Of a stretch of DNA of 64,000 nucleotides, positions 34,500 through 46,963 are shown one piece after another. The stretch spans positions 20,232,001 through 20,296,000 of the forward strand of contig AP031357.1 in the NCBI GenBank assembly GCA_037833965.1. The letters are read 5' to 3'. Numbering within the stretch: position 1 is the stretch's first letter; each line of letters opens with the position of its first letter. The position numbers were made by a program, and so were the translations under genes. The notes beneath the pieces are model-generated. The model had not been told where the DNA came from. It saw only the letters and a program-made list of their open reading frames with translations, and did not search any database. Source of the DNA: Marchantia polymorpha subsp. ruderalis. Taxonomy: Eukaryota > Streptophyta > Marchantiopsida > Marchantiales > Marchantiaceae.

Positions 34500-36452
34500 G
34501 GTCCCCGCCGTGTTCGCTTTTGGACATTTTGTTCGCGCCCATTGCGGGCTAGCGCTCGACCGGTGACGGAATTAACGCCTCGGATGATATGTAATTAAAT
34601 ATTGGCCTACGGGAGTATAGCAGAGCACGAGCAGGTGGGCGACAGTAGTCGCAGTAGAGTGAGACAGGCCGATCACGAGTGCGAAGTCAATGGCGGGGGG
34701 CGGGCGCAGTAATAACTCGATGCGGTTGGCTGGGTAAGAAATCGCGAATCCGCGAACGTCGTGGTAGGTTCCGGAGAAAGAGTGAGCGGGGAAAGAGAGG
34801 AGCGCCTGTAAGTTACGGGGCCGGGCTGTGAGATAGATACGACGCAAAGATCCGGGAATAGCTAGCGACTGTTCACCGGAAGTCTATCCGAAAGCTGGAT
34901 GGACCTGGAAAATGTCGAACGCAGTAGCATAAGGCGAAAGCATATACCGCGGATTCGTAGCCAAAATGGCATCCAACTGTGCAGAAGGGTTCGGGGAAAC
35001 TGTCCAGGCGAGCGGGCTAATGGAGCTATGGGGCCTATGCGGCATGGTGGATAAGGGGGGGATGGGGGGGGGGGCGGGGGGCGTCCAGAAAGGTACCGAC
35101 CGCATAAGGTAAAGGCCGTGCGCTAACTTTTAAGAAGTTCTTGACACGAGCGGAAGGCGACGGATGACGCATTCATTGTCAGTGATGTCGGTCGTTCGTT
35201 CGTTCGTTCATACCATACATACCATACGGAAATACAGACATACATACATCGGGGAGGCGGAGGACGACGTAGACGCATACGTGCGTTCGTGAAGCGAGGG
35301 TGCGGGAGGGGGCGGGGTTTGCGAAAGTGCGGCACTGGGAGAGCGAAGGGAAGGGAAGGGAAGGGAAGGGAAGGCAAGGCAAGGCAAGGGGAGGCAGCAG
35401 GAGAAAAGCGAGAGGGCGAGAGGGGCAGAGGCAGGGAGAGAGGGAGAGAGGGAGAGGGAGAGGGAGGAAGAAGAGCGAGGATGATGAGATAGACGGGCGA
35501 AGTGCAGCCTAATCGCACGTTTTGCTGGTGTCATAGAGCTTTTCCCTCAAAGTTCTTGTCCTGTCTTCTGTAGTAGAGCGGAGCGGAGATAGAAGCTTGC
35601 TGCCGCCTGGTTGGCTGGTTGTCTGTCTCGTGTTGCTTCGACGACGCTACCGCCGTTCGCTGTTGAGAGATTGTGAGAGCAAGAGAGCATTAGCATTAGA
35701 GAGAGAGAGAGGAACACGGAGACAGACAGCAAGGGGAGGGGAGAAGAGACCGAAGAAGCGGGGAGGAGGGCAGTGGGAGAAAGTTTCGAGAGTTAATAGC
35801 GCACACGGGTGTGGAGAGGGCGAGAGTTATTGAGAAGGAGAGGCAGAGGGCAGGACGTTCAGGCACACCGGGTGGCGCTCCTGCGATACAACTTGTGTGG
35901 TTGGCAACTGGTTGTGGATTGGTGAGCGGTAGGCAGGCAGGCAGGCGAGCATTGAGAGTGGGTGAACAAATCGGAGTGGGGGCGTCCATGAAATTGGTGA
36001 GGTGCGGAGTGAGGGACCGTGCGTGAGTGCAGGTGTCGTTCTTTCCTCGTGAAGGCAGTCGCGGAGGGCAATTGTATGTTTTGGTGCTGACGGGTCGTGC
36101 TGGTGTGCCGAGAAGAAGCCCTTGGGAGAGGTTTGAATGCTTGGAATCAGAGGACAGGAGGAGAGAGAGCGAAGACGACGAAGGACGAAGTGGCGTGAAG
36201 GCGGTGGAATTTATTTGAGGTCGCCCGAGGAGGCGCGTGTTGGGTGCGGTGGCTGTTGCTAAGATTTTGAGGTTTTGAGTCGGCTGTCGGCGAGGTGGAC
36301 ATAGACGGAGTGGTAGATGCTGAGATTTTGAAGGAAGCGTCACTCAGAGACTTGTCGCTCTACCTGCGATAGAGGCGATTTGTGCATCAATCTGTTCAAG
36401 AGAAGGAAGACGCAATTTGTTTGACTCTGTTCCGACAGGATTCGAGGATTTC
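34500..36452 (+). promoter_or_regulatory. Promoter and long GA-rich 5' leader zone of the ACT kinase gene
   Basis: The sequence is GC-rich and strongly purine-biased on the plus strand. It includes GGGAA and GGCAA tandem units at 35,349-35,392, a GAGAGGGAG tract to 35,475, short tandem TTCG units near 35,190 and G runs near 35,057. The first in-frame ATG of the kinase is at 36,453, with an in-frame stop at 36,321, which supports the chosen start. Several open frames of 60-80 codons before it could be upstream ORFs if the transcript starts far upstream. The transcription start and any 5' UTR intron cannot be fixed here. Confidence 0.5.
35349..35475 (+). repeat. Purine microsatellite tract (GGGAA / GGCAA / GAGGGA units)
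   Basis: Five-base units (about four GGGAA, then three GGCAA) pass into GAGA and GAGGGA runs, all purine on the plus strand. GA-rich tracts are common in plant core promoters and 5' UTRs, where GAGA-binding factors (BPC proteins) may bind. That role is inference. Confidence 0.75.
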
Positions 36453-39400
36453 ATGATTTCGCAAACTGAGTTGAATGGCTGCAGGACGGGATCTGATTAC
36501 ATGGACACAAGCATGAGTAATGGCGGGAATGGTCTGGATTCGCAGAGTCCCTGGCCTCCTATCATCGGTGCCAGTCCGGCACTTCCGTCCACCAGAACGG
36601 GCAGCCGGGCGAAATCAGCTCCTTTCTCGAAGAAGCTTCTCAATTTATCAGCTCAGTTCCGGCGCTCGCTCAGTAACATGGGCAGTAGCCGGAACCTTTT
36701 TGAGAATGGGAAGAAATATCGGACAACTAGCTCGTTGAGCCAGGACCCAACCGGGGAGGAAAAGGTGATGCAAGTTACCGAGAGGGTCCGAGGTTACGGT
36801 TACTCAGAGGAGATTTGCCATGAGCTTCGCAACCATTTCGCTAGATTACCATTGCGGTGAGTGAGAAGCGTGCTCATTCTTACATCACCCGTGACACAGA
36901 CTACTGCTTTTCACCCTCCGGCGCTTCATGATCCCCACAACTTTCCTGCTGGCGTCTGAAACCTTTACCTTGTCTTGCTGGACGTTGCGCCAGAGCTCTT
37001 CTTAATTCTCGTTTAGGCGGTGCAGTTTGCACTATACCTTGGTTTTTGCCATCTACGTCACCTAATTTTACCTGCACAGTGGCCTACCCAGTTGTGTATT
37101 GAATGCTCTATGGAAGTCGTCTGTACATGTCAGGCGGATGAGAAGCTTCATGAGTGTCGATGACTGAGTTACTGTACCTTCTTCTTCGTGCACGAGTATT
37201 GATCAGTAATGAGTCTTTCAGGTGAAAGACTGAGAGCTCCTCTAGTGAGTGGTCTTAGCAGGTTTTGTTCACCCCAAGTTCGTCACTCAAGCTTGGAGGA
37301 GAATCTTTTTGCTGCATGTTTCTTTCATCTTTTGACCGGTTGGTTGCTGTCTCGGTTTGCACATTCGTTAGTCCCTTGTTTGACTACGCCATCGTTGAGC
37401 ATGTCAATCCCGATCAGGCGAGGCCTGTCTTCTCCTACACCGCTTTTTCAGAGAGTGGGATTTGTATGTTGAATTCGGAGGACGTACTCTATAGGCGTAT
37501 TTACCTTAGGCTGGAATGAACTTCGTATTCAGAAATTACGAGTGATTCATTGGGATCTGAGTCACTCAATTTCGAACGTCAGCATTGATATGTCGATGCT
37601 AGTTTTAGATTGAATTCTTTGGCCTATGTTAGCTTTTGTTTGACTGACCAACAAATTTTTATCTGAGTTCTGTGTGGTTTTTAATTTCAGGTATACGTTG
37701 AACATCGATGCCCAAAGGCACGAAGATGTCCTACTACACATGAATCTGCTTCGGGAGGCCTGGAAGGTTGAAGCAGCAGTTAGAAATAATCCTACTGGTT
37801 CATATCCTCTTCCACAAGTACACGTTCGCAAGGTTCAGTTAATTTCTGGAGTCTCCTGGTTTGACACAGGTGACTTCACAAATGGCGGGGAAAGCGTGTC
37901 AAAAGCGGTACCCATTCCCAGGATTCCCAAGCCTGCGTTTGGATCTAACACCAATCTTGCAGGCTTGATGGTTGGTGGTAGCCCTAGAGTTCATCCATCA
38001 TCTGGACATTCAAAATCTCAGTCGACTCCTCCTTCTTTGAAGACGCTAACGTCTCCATCTGTGCCTGAAGTGATTCCTCGCCCGACGTTTGGGTCCTTCG
38101 TAAACCCCTTAGATATGGAGGAAGATAGTGACCAGGAGGACTCGTATGGTTGGGAGATAACTCTGGCCACATCAGATAGGCGTGGCCTTCTCAAAATATT
38201 TACAAATGCGCTCAGTACCCTTTCTCTTGATTTAAATATCAAGGTGAGTCAGTACACAAACTCTTCATTTTTCTAGTGGAGTTCATTTGATTGACTTGTA
38301 ATACCACATTGCATAGTGCAGATCACTTTGTCATACTGCCATTTCTGATGTTCTATCGCAATCTTACAGGAAGCCCATGTTTTCAGTACTAATGATGGAA
38401 TGGCCCTTGAGGTTTTTGTCATCGAAGGATGGTCGGGTGATGAGGTAACTTCTAGCTACACGGAATTTGATACACTTGGTGTTTTAAATTTGTTACTTGT
38501 TACCCATTATGAAGAAGAAGTCCATTGACCTATAGATTTTTGTCAACATTTTTATGATACAGAAGTTCGTTTTTTTCGACCGCTTCCGCTTTTAGAAGAG
38601 AAAAAGGGTATAGGGCAATCTTGAAACAATGTTGGAAACCGAAAGTCCACCTCTCCGTGTTCATTTTATGTTGGACGGCTATGCACGCGATGTGGAGCTG
38701 TACCCCATGAGAGCCACGCCTGTCTCGATTGTCAAGCTAGTACATGATTATCTTTTTTCAGCCTGTGTCGGGTGTAAAATATTTGTTTGTCATTTGTATC
38801 CTTTTGAAAGTGTTTTGAAAACTGGTGGGGTTTGTCGTGTTTACTTCAGCCTGAAGATCTCAAAATCGCCGTGCTTGAAGCTTTGAACAAGCAACTCAGC
38901 ACGTCCTTGCAAAGAGGACCAAGTAGTGACATGGAGTTGAAAAACGCGGTCGAAGCACTTGCTTACGAAGATTGGACTGTTGACTTTCATAACGTAAGTG
39001 TCGTAACAACTCAAAGACCTCTCTGTGAACGTATCTTTCACTGAGTGGAAGACGTTTGATTGTTTGTTACTGACATTGGTGTTGACGTTAGAACGTTTAC
39101 ATAATTTTGCATGTGTCTCTAGCGTCGAATGGTGTAACGGAGAAACTGGTGTAGCGTTCGAAGAAACTGTGTCTGGGCAGATCCCGAATGCCCGCTGATT
39201 CTGGTTCATTACTGATCAGTACACTGATCCGACGTTCGTTGCCATTTGCAGCTTGTAATTGGTGAAAGGCTTGGGGGTGGTTCATCTGGTCGTCTGTACA
39301 GAGGACAGTACTTGAGCCAAGATGTAGCTATTAAAATTATCGAACTTAACGAACTTAACGTGGAGAATGAGTCAGGGACACTTCGCTCTGTTCCTGCTGT

Positions 39401-41890
39401 GGAACTACTACAAATGTTCAAGCAAGAGGTTTCAATAATGAGGTCAGCAGTTTTCAATGTCCCTGGACGGTTACATGGCCAGTCTCTTCTCACCACAATG
39501 CCTGAAGTTCAGTAGCTGTGTACCAAGGTTCTGTCTATCGGTGTCTTAAATTTATAACATCTTACACCTGCTTAATGTTGAGGTCAGCATGTTTTCCAAA
39601 TTTACTGGTCGTCTACTGGCCAGGCTTACCTCACCTCAATGCCTGAAGTCTAGGAATTTTAGCAAATTGTCCTGAGTACCACAAAGCTCTGTTTATCTCC
39701 GTTCTAAGTTTAGAACGTCTTATATTTGCTGAAAGCTCTACTTCATCGTGTTCCACCTTGTTGAGAGTCCATGTTTATCTGGTGAAGGGCGAATTTCCTA
39801 AACACACCGTTTCTTTTTGCAGACTTGTACGTCACAAAAATCTAGTGCAATTCATCGGAGCGTGTTCCTGTTGGCCTAAACTTTGTATTGTCACTGAGCT
39901 CATGGCTGGCGGGAGGTAACATCATGCACCTTCACCTGGAACATTATATACAACTGCCTGTAAACCACTGCGCTTGATGAGTGACAGGTCGAACGTGGTG
40001 GGAGGGTTTGCATCTCGGAAGTCATACGTTTCTGCATCACGTTGACTTTAAATTTACCTCAAATATTCTGTTTAGTGCGAATTGTTCTTACGTGCTTGTG
40101 TTTTTGTGAGTAAGTTCTATCCTTGTAATAAGCACATGTACCAGGATCGCTGCGAGTATGAACGTTTTTCCTCTAATAGACAGTGCGTTGTTTTATTGAT
40201 TATGTTTGACGAATGAAATTATTATGTAACGGAATTGTTTGCAAATTCTAACGTGGTCATGGAATTGTGGACAGCGTTCGTGACGTAATGCAGAGTAGAG
40301 GAGGTGGATTAGATCTACCAGCAGCTGTGAAAGTTTTGAGAGACGCTGCCCGAGGAATGGATTTTTTACATAGGTAACCTCCGTGATTGTGTCTGATTAA
40401 ACAGCAGTTGCATGTGTTTCACGTGTCTGGTTTCGGCGATGATATGCACGTTTAAATGGTGGAAACGTATAACGTTGCTCCTCCTACTGCGCTTGAACAG
40501 GAGAGGAATTGTCCACCGCGATCTGAAGGCTGCAAATCTTTTAATAGACGAACACGACGTAAGTATCAAATGACGATAGTTTCTTTTGTACACATTTAAC
40601 CGGGTTGTAATCTACTTACATTAGGATGGAACTGTGTTTCATTCTGTCGGCTCTTACGTGGGCCGCCAGGCATTTTTATCTTAGTGTGTAGCCAAGATCG
40701 AATTAGATCGCACTAAGTGGTTCAGAGACTTTCCCCTTTAGGACGTCGTGTTTGTGGAGCTAATCTTATTTTCGAAGCTATATATCTGTTCCTACATCTT
40801 GTTTGCTGTCCGCTCTCAGAAAGTAATTTGAGTTTGAATTTCCGTACACGCAGGTTGTTAAAGTATGTGATTTTGGAGTTGCACGAATAAAGCCAGCTGT
40901 CTCGAGCAACCACGGAGTTGGCAATTGGGCCGCCGAAATGACAGCTGAAACCGGAACTTACCGGTGGATGTCACCTGAGGTGGGACATCGGACAGTTGAA
41001 ACTGATGTCTTTATTATTCTCCTTTATGTTCCATCTCGTAGACGTTTATCTCATTTTTGGTACATTTGGTATGGATTTCTGACCACTGAATTGTATGCAG
41101 GTACTCGAGCATAAACCTTATGATCACAAAGCCGATGTGTATTCATTTGGAATCATGATATGGTGAGGCTTTTGGATTCGTTACATCAATGAGCTTTGAA
41201 GTTAAAGTTTAACAATTGGCCTAATAATGTGACCGACGCGTAGTACTTACTTCTTCACTTGCTTTGATTCAACAGGGAAGTTTTGACTGGTGAAGTACCT
41301 TACGCAGGTCTTACACCATTGCAAGCCGCAATTGGTGTTGTTCAAAGGTGAGAACCGGCCCTACACGTTTATTATAGACTTGTATCAGTCTGCTGGTAGT
41401 TCATTCGATACTTTTTGCAAGTGTTAAGAGTTCGAGGATTATGCAAAGCATTTGGAGTAACCACTGGAAAGACCCTATGGTTTAGAAGTTGATGAATATG
41501 GAACTTGTTTGGTGTCTTTTGCAGGGGCTTGCGTCCAGTGATGCCTCCTTCGGTACCACCCAAGCTCGCTGGACTTGCCGAACTTTGTTGGCATCAAAAT
41601 CCCGAGCAGAGGCCGGAGTTTAATGAGGTAAGGAACGGTTCTCCATGTGTAGCAACCTCAGCCTTTGACGTCGTCCTTTGGTTGGACTCGCTGTTGCTGT
41701 TATATTGTCTGGTTTTGGAAATTTTTTTAATGGATACTACAAACATAAAGTATCGCATTCTGTGAGCCTGACTACTTTTGTGTTTTTACGTGTACAGGCA
41801 GTGACTATTTTGGAGGAGCTGATGAAACCCTCATTCAAAAAAGCTCTCTTTGGCAAAATGAAGTCGTTTGGTCAAAACCATCATGTATGA
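36453..41890 (+). CDS. ACT-domain Raf-like protein kinase (STY8/STY17/STY46 type)
   Basis: Thirteen exons join in frame to 690 residues: 36,453-36,856; 37,691-38,243; 38,370-38,444; 38,850-38,993; 39,252-39,442; 39,823-39,915; 40,275-40,373; 40,501-40,558; 40,854-40,979; 41,101-41,162; 41,276-41,347; 41,525-41,627; 41,798-41,890. All junctions are GT-AG. The N-terminal conserved block has [14 protein letters not shown] (about residues 127-140). The ACT domain spans about 289-345 ([15 protein letters not shown]). The kinase domain spans about 393-680, with G-loop GGGSSG (400-405), VAIK lysine 420, HRDLKAAN with Asp527, DFG Asp545, and SPE Glu581. All catalytic residues are present. Family members in Arabidopsis phosphorylate chloroplast transit peptides in the cytosol; the same role here is inference. 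The ACT domain may bind a small ligand. Confidence 0.93.
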
Positions 41891-44440
41891 TAATGCCTCT
41901 CTACACCACCAAAACTCTTCAACTCATAAGAAGTCCTTGGAAGCCCTGTTTCAATTTGGGATTCCTCAGGTTTTGTAAAGATATTTTATCTAGATTACAG
42001 TTGTCCAAAATGTTGTGTTTCTCGTTGTGATAGCGAAGGGCTGGAAGAGTCGAGATAACTAAAAGATAAGGTCCCTTAAAGTTTCCCATCTCCATTAATA
42101 GGTCATACGTCCGAGTGTTGAAAGAGCACTTTGGTCATCAAAGGAATTTTTGAGCCTGGATAGGTTAGCCAGTGATCGCGCGGCCTTAGGTGTCCTTTCC
42201 TTTTCAGGTTAGATAGATTCGAGTCGTAGTCGGATGGGCTGGTTTTGTAAGTTACATTTTTCCCAGCATACTATGCTTATTGTATCAATACGAGGATATT
42301 CAAAGGTTATTCAAGCTTTTGGCTGCTTTCGACAATTGAAGTCTGTAGATCAACAGGAGGTGTGGACATCCAAAAGTAATGCTTGTAAAGGAGGAAGAAG
42401 AAGAACGTGCATTAATGTTATCAGACACTTGACTCTAGGCGGTAGGTAGTTAACCCGTATTTAGATTTTCTGAACTGAAATGGACTTTGATTCTGGCCCG
42501 GAAGAGACCCGCGCTTGCGACTAGTTTTTTAACAGCTTACAAGTTGAGAAAAGTGTTTGTGCTGAGGAAGTGAGACGTTTCTCGGTTGTATGTTAACTGG
42601 TTGTTAAACTCCAGGACCAACATTGGAGTATGTCGGAAGATGAAGCTGAAGGTAATTCTGAGGTCTACTACCACGTCTAGAGACCAACCCCCTTGAACCA
42701 GCCTTGTACAAGCTGCAGCCTATTTATTCAGTTTTTTCTCAGTCGGCCAGTCTGTCTCGTCTGAAAGAAAGCCACGTTCTCTACTGTTGCCGATTATCTT
42801 TAGGCGTTCCCTATTATTCACAAATGTATACTATGTTAGTTTGTCTTCACTCCGGAATATTCAACAGATTAGTCCTTCACTTGTATATTAGACAGTTTTG
42901 TTTATACTTTGAGAATGTAACATATTAGGTCATTTATAGCTACTTAGCGGCAGTTGGTACCTTACTGTATACATGCTCAATTGTCAACAGGATGGTACTT
43001 GTGGGAAAATGGTCCATTCAATTGTGAATTTTGGTGGGGGAGGTTATCTGCATGTTTTTGAGCTTCTATTGGAGATCACATCAGGAATGTGAGTGCTGGG
43101 ATGACTTCTTCGTAGTGGTGTATCTTGTTCACATATTCAGGCGGTGTCTACTGAGTAGGTCAGGTTCCCTCGCCAGGGCAAATAGTAAGCAGAGTGGATT
43201 CTGTGTGCTTTGGACTATACCAACGTATTTATGGCTGAGTAAAGGAAGTGTATGTAAGATGTGCTAAGTAGATCAAATGAGCAGAACGTAGAGCAGATGT
43301 TTAATGCACACGGATTGGAGAAAAGAGCAATTCACCCTCTGTAACGATTGTAGTATTGAGCGAGCTCGTCAGGCCTGTTGGAGAAGTAGTCTCTGGAGAG
43401 TAGCTAGGACCTACTTTTAAATCTGTTTCGTCTCCTCTGCAGGGTATGTTAGAGGCTTAGTTCCTCTGTAATATTCCATGTATATTATCTGAGTACATCA
43501 CCTGGTCAACCTTTACGATGTAGGAAAAGGATTCCACCTCACACATGTGTCCCACTTCCATCCAGGCTTACGGAATCTTAGGTGTTTCTATCTTGTCTTC
43601 TGAATCAGTTTTCTGTGTTTTAATAGCCTTCAAGCTATGCCGTTTAACAGCCTTTTCTTTTTCCGTACCGAAAGGCAACTACCATTGCTTTAGAAGGTAG
43701 AAGCTTGCCTTCTATATTGTATTCAGCCATGCGTCAAATATCGTGTAGGTTACGAAGATTTGCTGCATCAATGGAACTGTACACTGGTCTCCTAGAACTT
43801 GTTTATTTGTTATTGTGGTGATTAGAGAGGCACGACGTAAGAAGAGACTTTGCTATGTGCACCAAGCGAGATCTTCCGTACACAACACCTGGAACCATCC
43901 GGATACAAATACGGTCTTTGCAGCCGGATGGTTCCTGGTAGCTTTTAGCGACAGGTATCTGAACACAAACTTTCTTAAGACGAGTTAACAAAGGCAGTGG
44001 GAGGAAATCCTGTTGTGATTGTGCGAGTGGGAGAATGTGACAAGTCTCGTATTCTTAATATCACTACAGCCTTGTGAGTAGTACACAGCTGTCTAACGGG
44101 CTATACTGCAGCGGCGAGCTTTCCAACGATCCTTTGTACAAATTAAGAACAGTGGTGTTTAGGTTGTGGGAACGACTGGAATGCGGATTTTATTCGAAAG
44201 CTTCTACTCCAAACATCTACAGTGCCTTACAACGTTGCAACAAATCAGCTGTGCGAGTCATGTGAGCTGAAAACTTCTGTGTATACGAAAGAAAGCTTGC
44301 GGAGTCATCAATTCGGTGTAAACATGTGGAATCATACTTGTGCTTTACGTCAGTAAAATCCTACAGGCAAAACTTCGCAGCAAAGAACCTAATCTTCATT
44401 AGTATGAAGTGGTACGAACGTATAGCCCAATAGTGAATGG
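41891..44440. other. Kinase 3' UTR and intergenic DNA
   Basis: No further coding exon is supported. The kinase 3' UTR must begin at 41,891, but I saw no unambiguous polyadenylation signal to end it. Short open frames here lack motifs. A 12-bp perfect inverted repeat lies at 43,891-43,935. Confidence 0.5.
43891..43935. repeat. 12-bp perfect inverted repeat, 21-base loop
   Basis: GGAACCATCCGG at 43,891-43,902 is matched by its exact reverse complement at 43,924-43,935. It is GC-rich compared with its surroundings, so it would fold stably in RNA. No gene is associated. Confidence 0.65.
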
Positions 44441-44907
44441 CGTTGTATAAAAATATTCTAATTTTAATGGACGAAATTTTAATCCTCTCCTTATTCTAGA
44501 TGTGTTTGTACTCGCAACAAATATCCAATTGAAACTGACGAAATTTTTACTCTCTTCTCCCGTTCTAGACGTGTTCATACATAACGATGATTCAGTGGTA
44601 GAAGAAAATCACAGCAAAATAAAGCAATAATTTGAGGAAGAACTTTTGTATAGTTGGTTCAATTTAAATCCAATAAATTACTGTAGAACTTGTAGAAGAT
44701 ATATGAAAACAGCTCTTTAGAGAAATGCATCAGAAGATTATCATTGGAACTACATAAAGATTATTAAAATTACTGTGCGGCACGTTATTACCTTTGACGT
44801 GACATTGAAGGTAAATCATACATGTACGATTGACATTCAATGTCAATTTGAAGTTGAATCATACTTCAAAGTTGTTGACAAGTATTTTGATTAAATTTTT
44901 TGGGAAC

Positions 44908-45048
44908 GACTAATTATCATTCACTTAGGGCAAATTAGTCCTCACTCTATTCCAGGCACTTGATTCCAGGCACTTGGGTAGGTGCAAGGTTATAGATTCC
45001 TGGGATGAGTAGTGAGTGCTAATTAGCTTAAGTGAGGTATAACTAGTC
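44908..45048. repeat. Small foldback element, about 50-base arms
   Basis: The arms at 44,908-44,957 and 44,999-45,048 are imperfect reverse complements, for example GACTAATTATCATTCACTTA against the opposite arm. The short centre contains a 14-base direct duplication (ATTCCAGGCACTTG type). Size and shape fit a MITE or foldback element. It directly abuts the 276-bp inverted repeat that starts at 45,057. Confidence 0.6.
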
Positions 45049-45056
45049 ATATGGTT

Positions 45057-45332
45057 GTTAAAATGAAGATGCTTTTACAGAAATGATATATGCAAATATC
45101 ACAAGAGACTGAATCGAATAAGAGAAGTGAAGATTCAACAATCATATTCATTTCTTGCGATTTTTTGCAAGAGTTTCAACAACACGACTGCTCAATGCGA
45201 CAATGTTGAGGTGAAATATTTGAACCAAATTTGGATGTTAATGAAGATTTTGGAAGAGTGTAAGGTGTTGTCATTGCTTGGATGTAATCTAGGATTTTTG
45301 AGTTGAGCTGATTAGAATAATTGATGCGTTTG
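45057..45332. repeat. Left arm of 276-bp inverted repeat
   Basis: The arm begins GTTAAAATGAAG and ends GATGCGTTTG. Its reverse complement occurs at 46,203-46,478 with scattered mismatches and nearly equal length. The 870-bp spacer contains another hairpin. No transposase is encoded inside. Confidence 0.85.
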
Positions 45333-45341
45333 TAATTGATA

Positions 45342-45480
45342 CGCAATTCTTTCTTCTCTTTCTGCATAAATTCATTTGACAAATAAATTTGTGTCGATTA
45401 AATAATTCGTATACTACATATTCTAACATATTCATTTGACCGTCAAATGAATTTGTGCAAAAAGAGAAGAAAGAATTGCG
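45342..45480. repeat. 39-bp inverted repeat inside the spacer
   Basis: CGCAATTCTTTCTTCTCTTT begins the left arm (45,342-45,380). The right arm (45,442-45,480) is its reverse complement with two mismatches over 39 bases. The centre holds a further short palindrome at ATTTGACCGTCAAAT. Confidence 0.8.
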
Positions 45481-46202
45481 CAACTAACTCTAGTTACATA
45501 TATACATTCTAAATAAAATTTGCTCATGTTTTACAAAATAAAGACTGCGGCTGGTGTCATCTTCATTATTATTTTAGTGCTCATTACCTTGTTGAGACCG
45601 TAGGTCTTGCTTGGAATATTTTACAGGAAAATTAAGCGGCAAGAGAAGGAAATATATTGATGTCTCTGCAAAGATAACGCTCATCGAAGTTCGATCAAGT
45701 TTCATAACTGCAATGCGAATCTCCCGAAACTGTAAATATATCTCATTGCCTGACTGAAGTTCGCTTGCAAGTAGTTCGAGGGTCTTGTAATGAGATCAAG
45801 AGAGTGTGCGTGCACAAGGTACATTTCATATGAGTACATTTCACGATGACATTTCCAACTCAGTAGGCCGTGAAGTATTTACGAAAAACAACACCCGCTG
45901 ATGTGATGTGGAACCTTTAATTTATGTGTAAGACGAATGAAGAAGATACGTCCATTTCGTTGTATGCGCTGTATACTACAAACAGCTACTAGATATAATC
46001 CACCTGAGTCGGAGCTTGAAACTTAAATGTAGAAGAAGGATATTCGGTACAGTAACTCATCACCAAAGCATAAATAATGTTGTCGCTGAGAGGTTAAATG
46101 TTGTTCACATACGTTCATTTATAATATGAAATATATATGTCTTGATAAATTCAGCTGCCCGAAGAATGCATATCAACAATGTCGTCATCTTCCCACTTGT
46201 TG

Positions 46203-46478
46203 CAAACGCATCAATTACTCTAATCAACTCAACTCAAAAATCTTAGATTACATCCAAGCAATGACAACACCTTACACTCTTCCAAAATTTTCATTAACAT
46301 CCAAATTTGGTTCAAATATTTCACCTCAACTTTTTCACATTGAGCAGTCGTGTTGTTGAAATTCTTGCAAAAAATTTCAAGAAATAAATATGATTATTGA
46401 ATCTTCACTTCTCTTATTCAATTCAGTCTCTTGTGATATTTGCATATATCATTTCTATAAAAGTATTTTAATTTTAAC
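46203..46478. repeat. Right arm of 276-bp inverted repeat
   Basis: Begins CAAACGCATC and ends ATTTTAAC, reverse complementary to 45,057-45,332. Divergence between the arms is modest and mostly single-base. Transcription across both arms would give a long hairpin RNA. Confidence 0.85.
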
Positions 46479-46912
46479 ATAATGCTCATCACATAACTCC
46501 TTTTAGGTTGATGAGACTTCCGGAGAGAAATTTTTTATCAAAGTTGCAAGAGTAAAGGAATTTGTGGATCATATTCAAAGAGTACTATATCAAGCCAATA
46601 ATAAATTGCTAATAAGTTGAAATAGAAAAAAAAACAGCATGTAAATAGTTATCGTAGAGAGTTGATTTTTCAGATAGGATATCATATTTGATAATCTACA
46701 AAAAATTATTTTTTTGTAGTAATATCAAAATTTAATTGTAGGTTCATTGATATTATTTTGTTTTGAAAGTTTTTTGCGAAGTGTCATAGAAGTTGTAATT
46801 TCTGTTGCATATGAAAATACATTTGGTATTTCATGTGTCACAATTGCAAAAACATGTATCACAACCAAAACCATTCATCAACCAACATCACCTACTCCAC
46901 TGATCTTGATAG

Positions 46913-46963
46913 TTTTCCCTCAAATTCCTCGTGATAGTTTATCACAAGGAATTTGAGGGAAAA
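46913..46963. repeat. 24-bp hairpin with 3-base loop, one mismatch
   Basis: The left arm begins TTTTCCCTCAAATTCC. The right arm at 46,940-46,963 is its reverse complement except for one base. Perfect short-loop hairpins like this occur at MITE centres. The length is too short for a typical plant microRNA precursor. Confidence 0.8.

Noticed and set aside
35123..36343. Long minus-strand frames rich in Ser, Pro and Leu (131 and 215 codons)
   Set aside because: They are the antisense of the GA-rich leader. Their low-complexity content follows from the purine bias, not from selection on protein.
46203..46478. Inverted repeat considered as a microRNA precursor
   Set aside because: The arms (276 bp) and spacer (870 bp) are far too long for a normal plant precursor; a foldback or DNA transposon is more likely.
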